Below, in pieces: positions 5,639 to 6,729 of a stretch of 6,729 nt of DNA. The notes under the pieces are model-generated. The model did not search any database and had not been told where the DNA came from. It worked only from the letters and a program-made list of their open reading frames with translations. A program made the translations under genes and the position numbers. Within the stretch, counting starts at the first letter, position 1; the number at the start of each line of letters is the position of its first letter. The stretch is from the NCBI GenBank assembly GCA_036258195.1, contig DATAED010000019.1:1-6729 (forward strand), written 5' to 3'. The DNA comes from JAKAIY01 sp036258195 (GTDB lineage: Bacteria > Chloroflexota > Ktedonobacteria > Ktedonobacterales > JADMIN01).

Positions 5639-6729
5639 GTGGCAGTGCACGACGAGGTGCAGACGACGAGTGGGCGATTGAATCCGTGGGAGATGGCGCA
5701 GGCGCAGTTTACCGCCGCCGCCGACCGACTCAAGCTCAGCGATGATCTGCGAGCGATCTTGAGTGAGCCCAAACGTGAGCTCATCGTACACTTCCCGGTG
5801 CGCATGGATAACGGCTCCATCCGCATGTTCACCGGCTTTCGAGTGCAGCACAATGTCAATCGTGGCCCGGCCAAGGGCGGCATCCGCTATGACGCCCATG
5901 TAACGCTGGACGAAGTCAAAGCGCTCGCCATGTGGATGACGTGGAAGTGCGCCGTTGTCGATATCCCCTATGGCGGCGCCAAGGGCGGCGTGATCTGCAA
6001 TCCCAAAGCGTTGAGCAACGCCGAGCTGGAGCGGCTGACGCGCCGCTACGCCACCGAAATCTCGCTGGTGATCGGCCCACACAGCGACATCCCGGCGCCC
6101 GATGTGAACACCAACCCCCAGGTGATGGCCTGGATCATGGACACCTACTCCATGCATGCGGGCTACACCGTGCCAGCCGTCGTGACGGGCAAGCCACTGG
6201 CCATCGGCGGCAGCGAGGGGCGCGTGGAGGCCACGGCGACCGGCGTGGCGGCGATGATCGAGATGGCCGCCCGCGACATGCAGATGCCCCTGGAGGGCGC
6301 GCGCGTCGCGGTGCAGGGCTTCGGCAACGCTGGCTCGATTGCGGCGAAGCTGCTCCACAAGAAGGGCTGCCGTGTCGTGGCGGTCAGCGACACGGGCGGC
6401 GGCGTCTACGACGAGCGTGGGCTTGATCCCGACAAGGTCTTGCTCCACAAGCAGGAACACGGCACGGTGGTGGGCTATCCGGGCGCGCAGACAGTCAGCA
6501 TCGAGGGTGTGCTGGAAGTCCCGTGCGACATCCTGATCCCCGCAGCCACAGAGAACCAACTCACCGGACGCAACGCGCCGAAGGTGCAGGCGCGGCTGAT
6601 CGCCGAGGCGGCCAATGGGCCGACGACGCCGGAGGCCGACCGCATCTTCTTCGCACGAGGCGCCCGCGTGATTCCAGATATTCTGGCCAATGCCGCTGGC
6701 GTGACGGTCAGCTACTTCGAGTGGGTGCA
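5639..6729 (+). CDS. gdhA: Glutamate dehydrogenase, Glu/Leu/Phe/Val dehydrogenase family (3' end outside window)
   Basis: Interconverts glutamate with 2-oxoglutarate and ammonia using NAD(P) in the cytoplasm; family members are usually hexamers. 363 complete codons are visible of the usual 415-425, so about 50-60 residues are missing. The N-terminal substrate domain has K79 in GPAKGGIR, K103 in MTWKCAVV, K115 in YGGAKGG and D155 in PAPDVNT. Their spacings (24, 12, 40) equal those of K89, K113, K125 and D165 of Clostridium symbiosum glutamate dehydrogenase. S358 in NAAGVTVSYFEW matches its S380. K79 and S358 are the residues that hold the glutamate side chain, which argues against a leucine or phenylalanine dehydrogenase. 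The nucleotide fold has GFGNAG (227-232), and D251 ends the second strand, which tends to favour NAD; cofactor remains unproven. The start is GTG, with GAGGAGG 5 bases upstream. The gene is divergent from the oxidoreductase. Confidence 0.95.
   Translation, partial: MAVHDEVQTTSGRLNPWEMAQAQFTAAADRLKLSDDLRAILSEPKRELIVHFPVRMDNGSIRMFTGFRVQHNVNRGPAKGGIRYDAHVTLDEVKALAMWMTWKCAVVDIPYGGAKGGVICNPKALSNAELERLTRRYATEISLVIGPHSDIPAPDVNTNPQVMAWIMDTYSMHAGYTVPAVVTGKPLAIGGSEGRVEATATGVAAMIEMAARDMQMPLEGARVAVQGFGNAGSIAAKLLHKKGCRVVAVSDTGGGVYDERGLDPDKVLLHKQEHGTVVGYPGAQTVSIEGVLEVPCDILIPAATENQLTGRNAPKVQARLIAEAANGPTTPEADRIFFARGARVIPDILANAAGVTVSYFEWV

Noticed and set aside
4787..6559. A 590-residue minus-strand open frame covering the gdh region and part of the oxidoreductase
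   Set aside because: It is antisense to the clear glutamate dehydrogenase motifs and out of frame with the oxidoreductase. Its Arg/His/Ala-rich translation has no recognisable domain, as expected from GC-rich frame shadows.
1..6729. CRISPR array, tRNA/rRNA, insertion sequence or phage gene
   Set aside because: No regularly spaced repeats, cloverleaf or rRNA-like stretches, transposase motifs or terminal inverted repeats were seen on reading both strands.

Overview
The window holds three protein-coding genes and two intergenic regions of about 300 bases. The DNA is G+C-rich (around 60% or more by eye). Genes have strong Shine-Dalgarno (SD) sites (GGAGG-type) and one starts with GTG. This fits a high-GC free-living bacterium. 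The gene types (a very large methyltransferase/glycosyltransferase fusion, an alcohol-oxidase-like flavoprotein, a glutamate dehydrogenase) made me think of Chloroflexota, perhaps Ktedonobacteria, but that is only a tentative inference.

Layout. Bases 1-2922, minus strand: a very large gene whose 3' end lies outside the window, with 974 codons visible. In order it encodes an S-adenosylmethionine (SAM) methyltransferase, a GT2 (GT-A fold) glycosyltransferase and a GT4 (GT-B fold) glycosyltransferase. Bases 2923-3225: non-coding, with a probable intrinsic terminator for the gene upstream and an 8-bp inverted repeat. Bases 3226-5340, minus strand: a 704-residue GMC-family FAD oxidoreductase with an extra N-terminal helical domain and an unusual four-cysteine cluster. 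Bases 5341-5638: a divergent intergenic region rich in inverted and direct repeats, with a plausible promoter for the oxidoreductase. Bases 5639-6729, plus strand: the first 363 codons of a glutamate dehydrogenase that runs off the right edge.

Function. The left gene probably builds and methylates a surface polysaccharide. The middle gene probably oxidises an alcohol or another hydroxylated, perhaps lipophilic, compound. The right gene links 2-oxoglutarate and ammonia with glutamate. The two minus-strand genes look like separate transcription units because of the gap and terminator between them. The glutamate dehydrogenase is divergent and shares only the control region with the oxidoreductase. 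No pathway link between the three is evident. No RNA gene, CRISPR array, insertion sequence or phage gene was seen.

The points most worth a second look are the three-enzyme fusion, the cysteine cluster in the flavoprotein, and the hairpins ahead of the glutamate dehydrogenase gene, one of which abuts its ribosome binding site.
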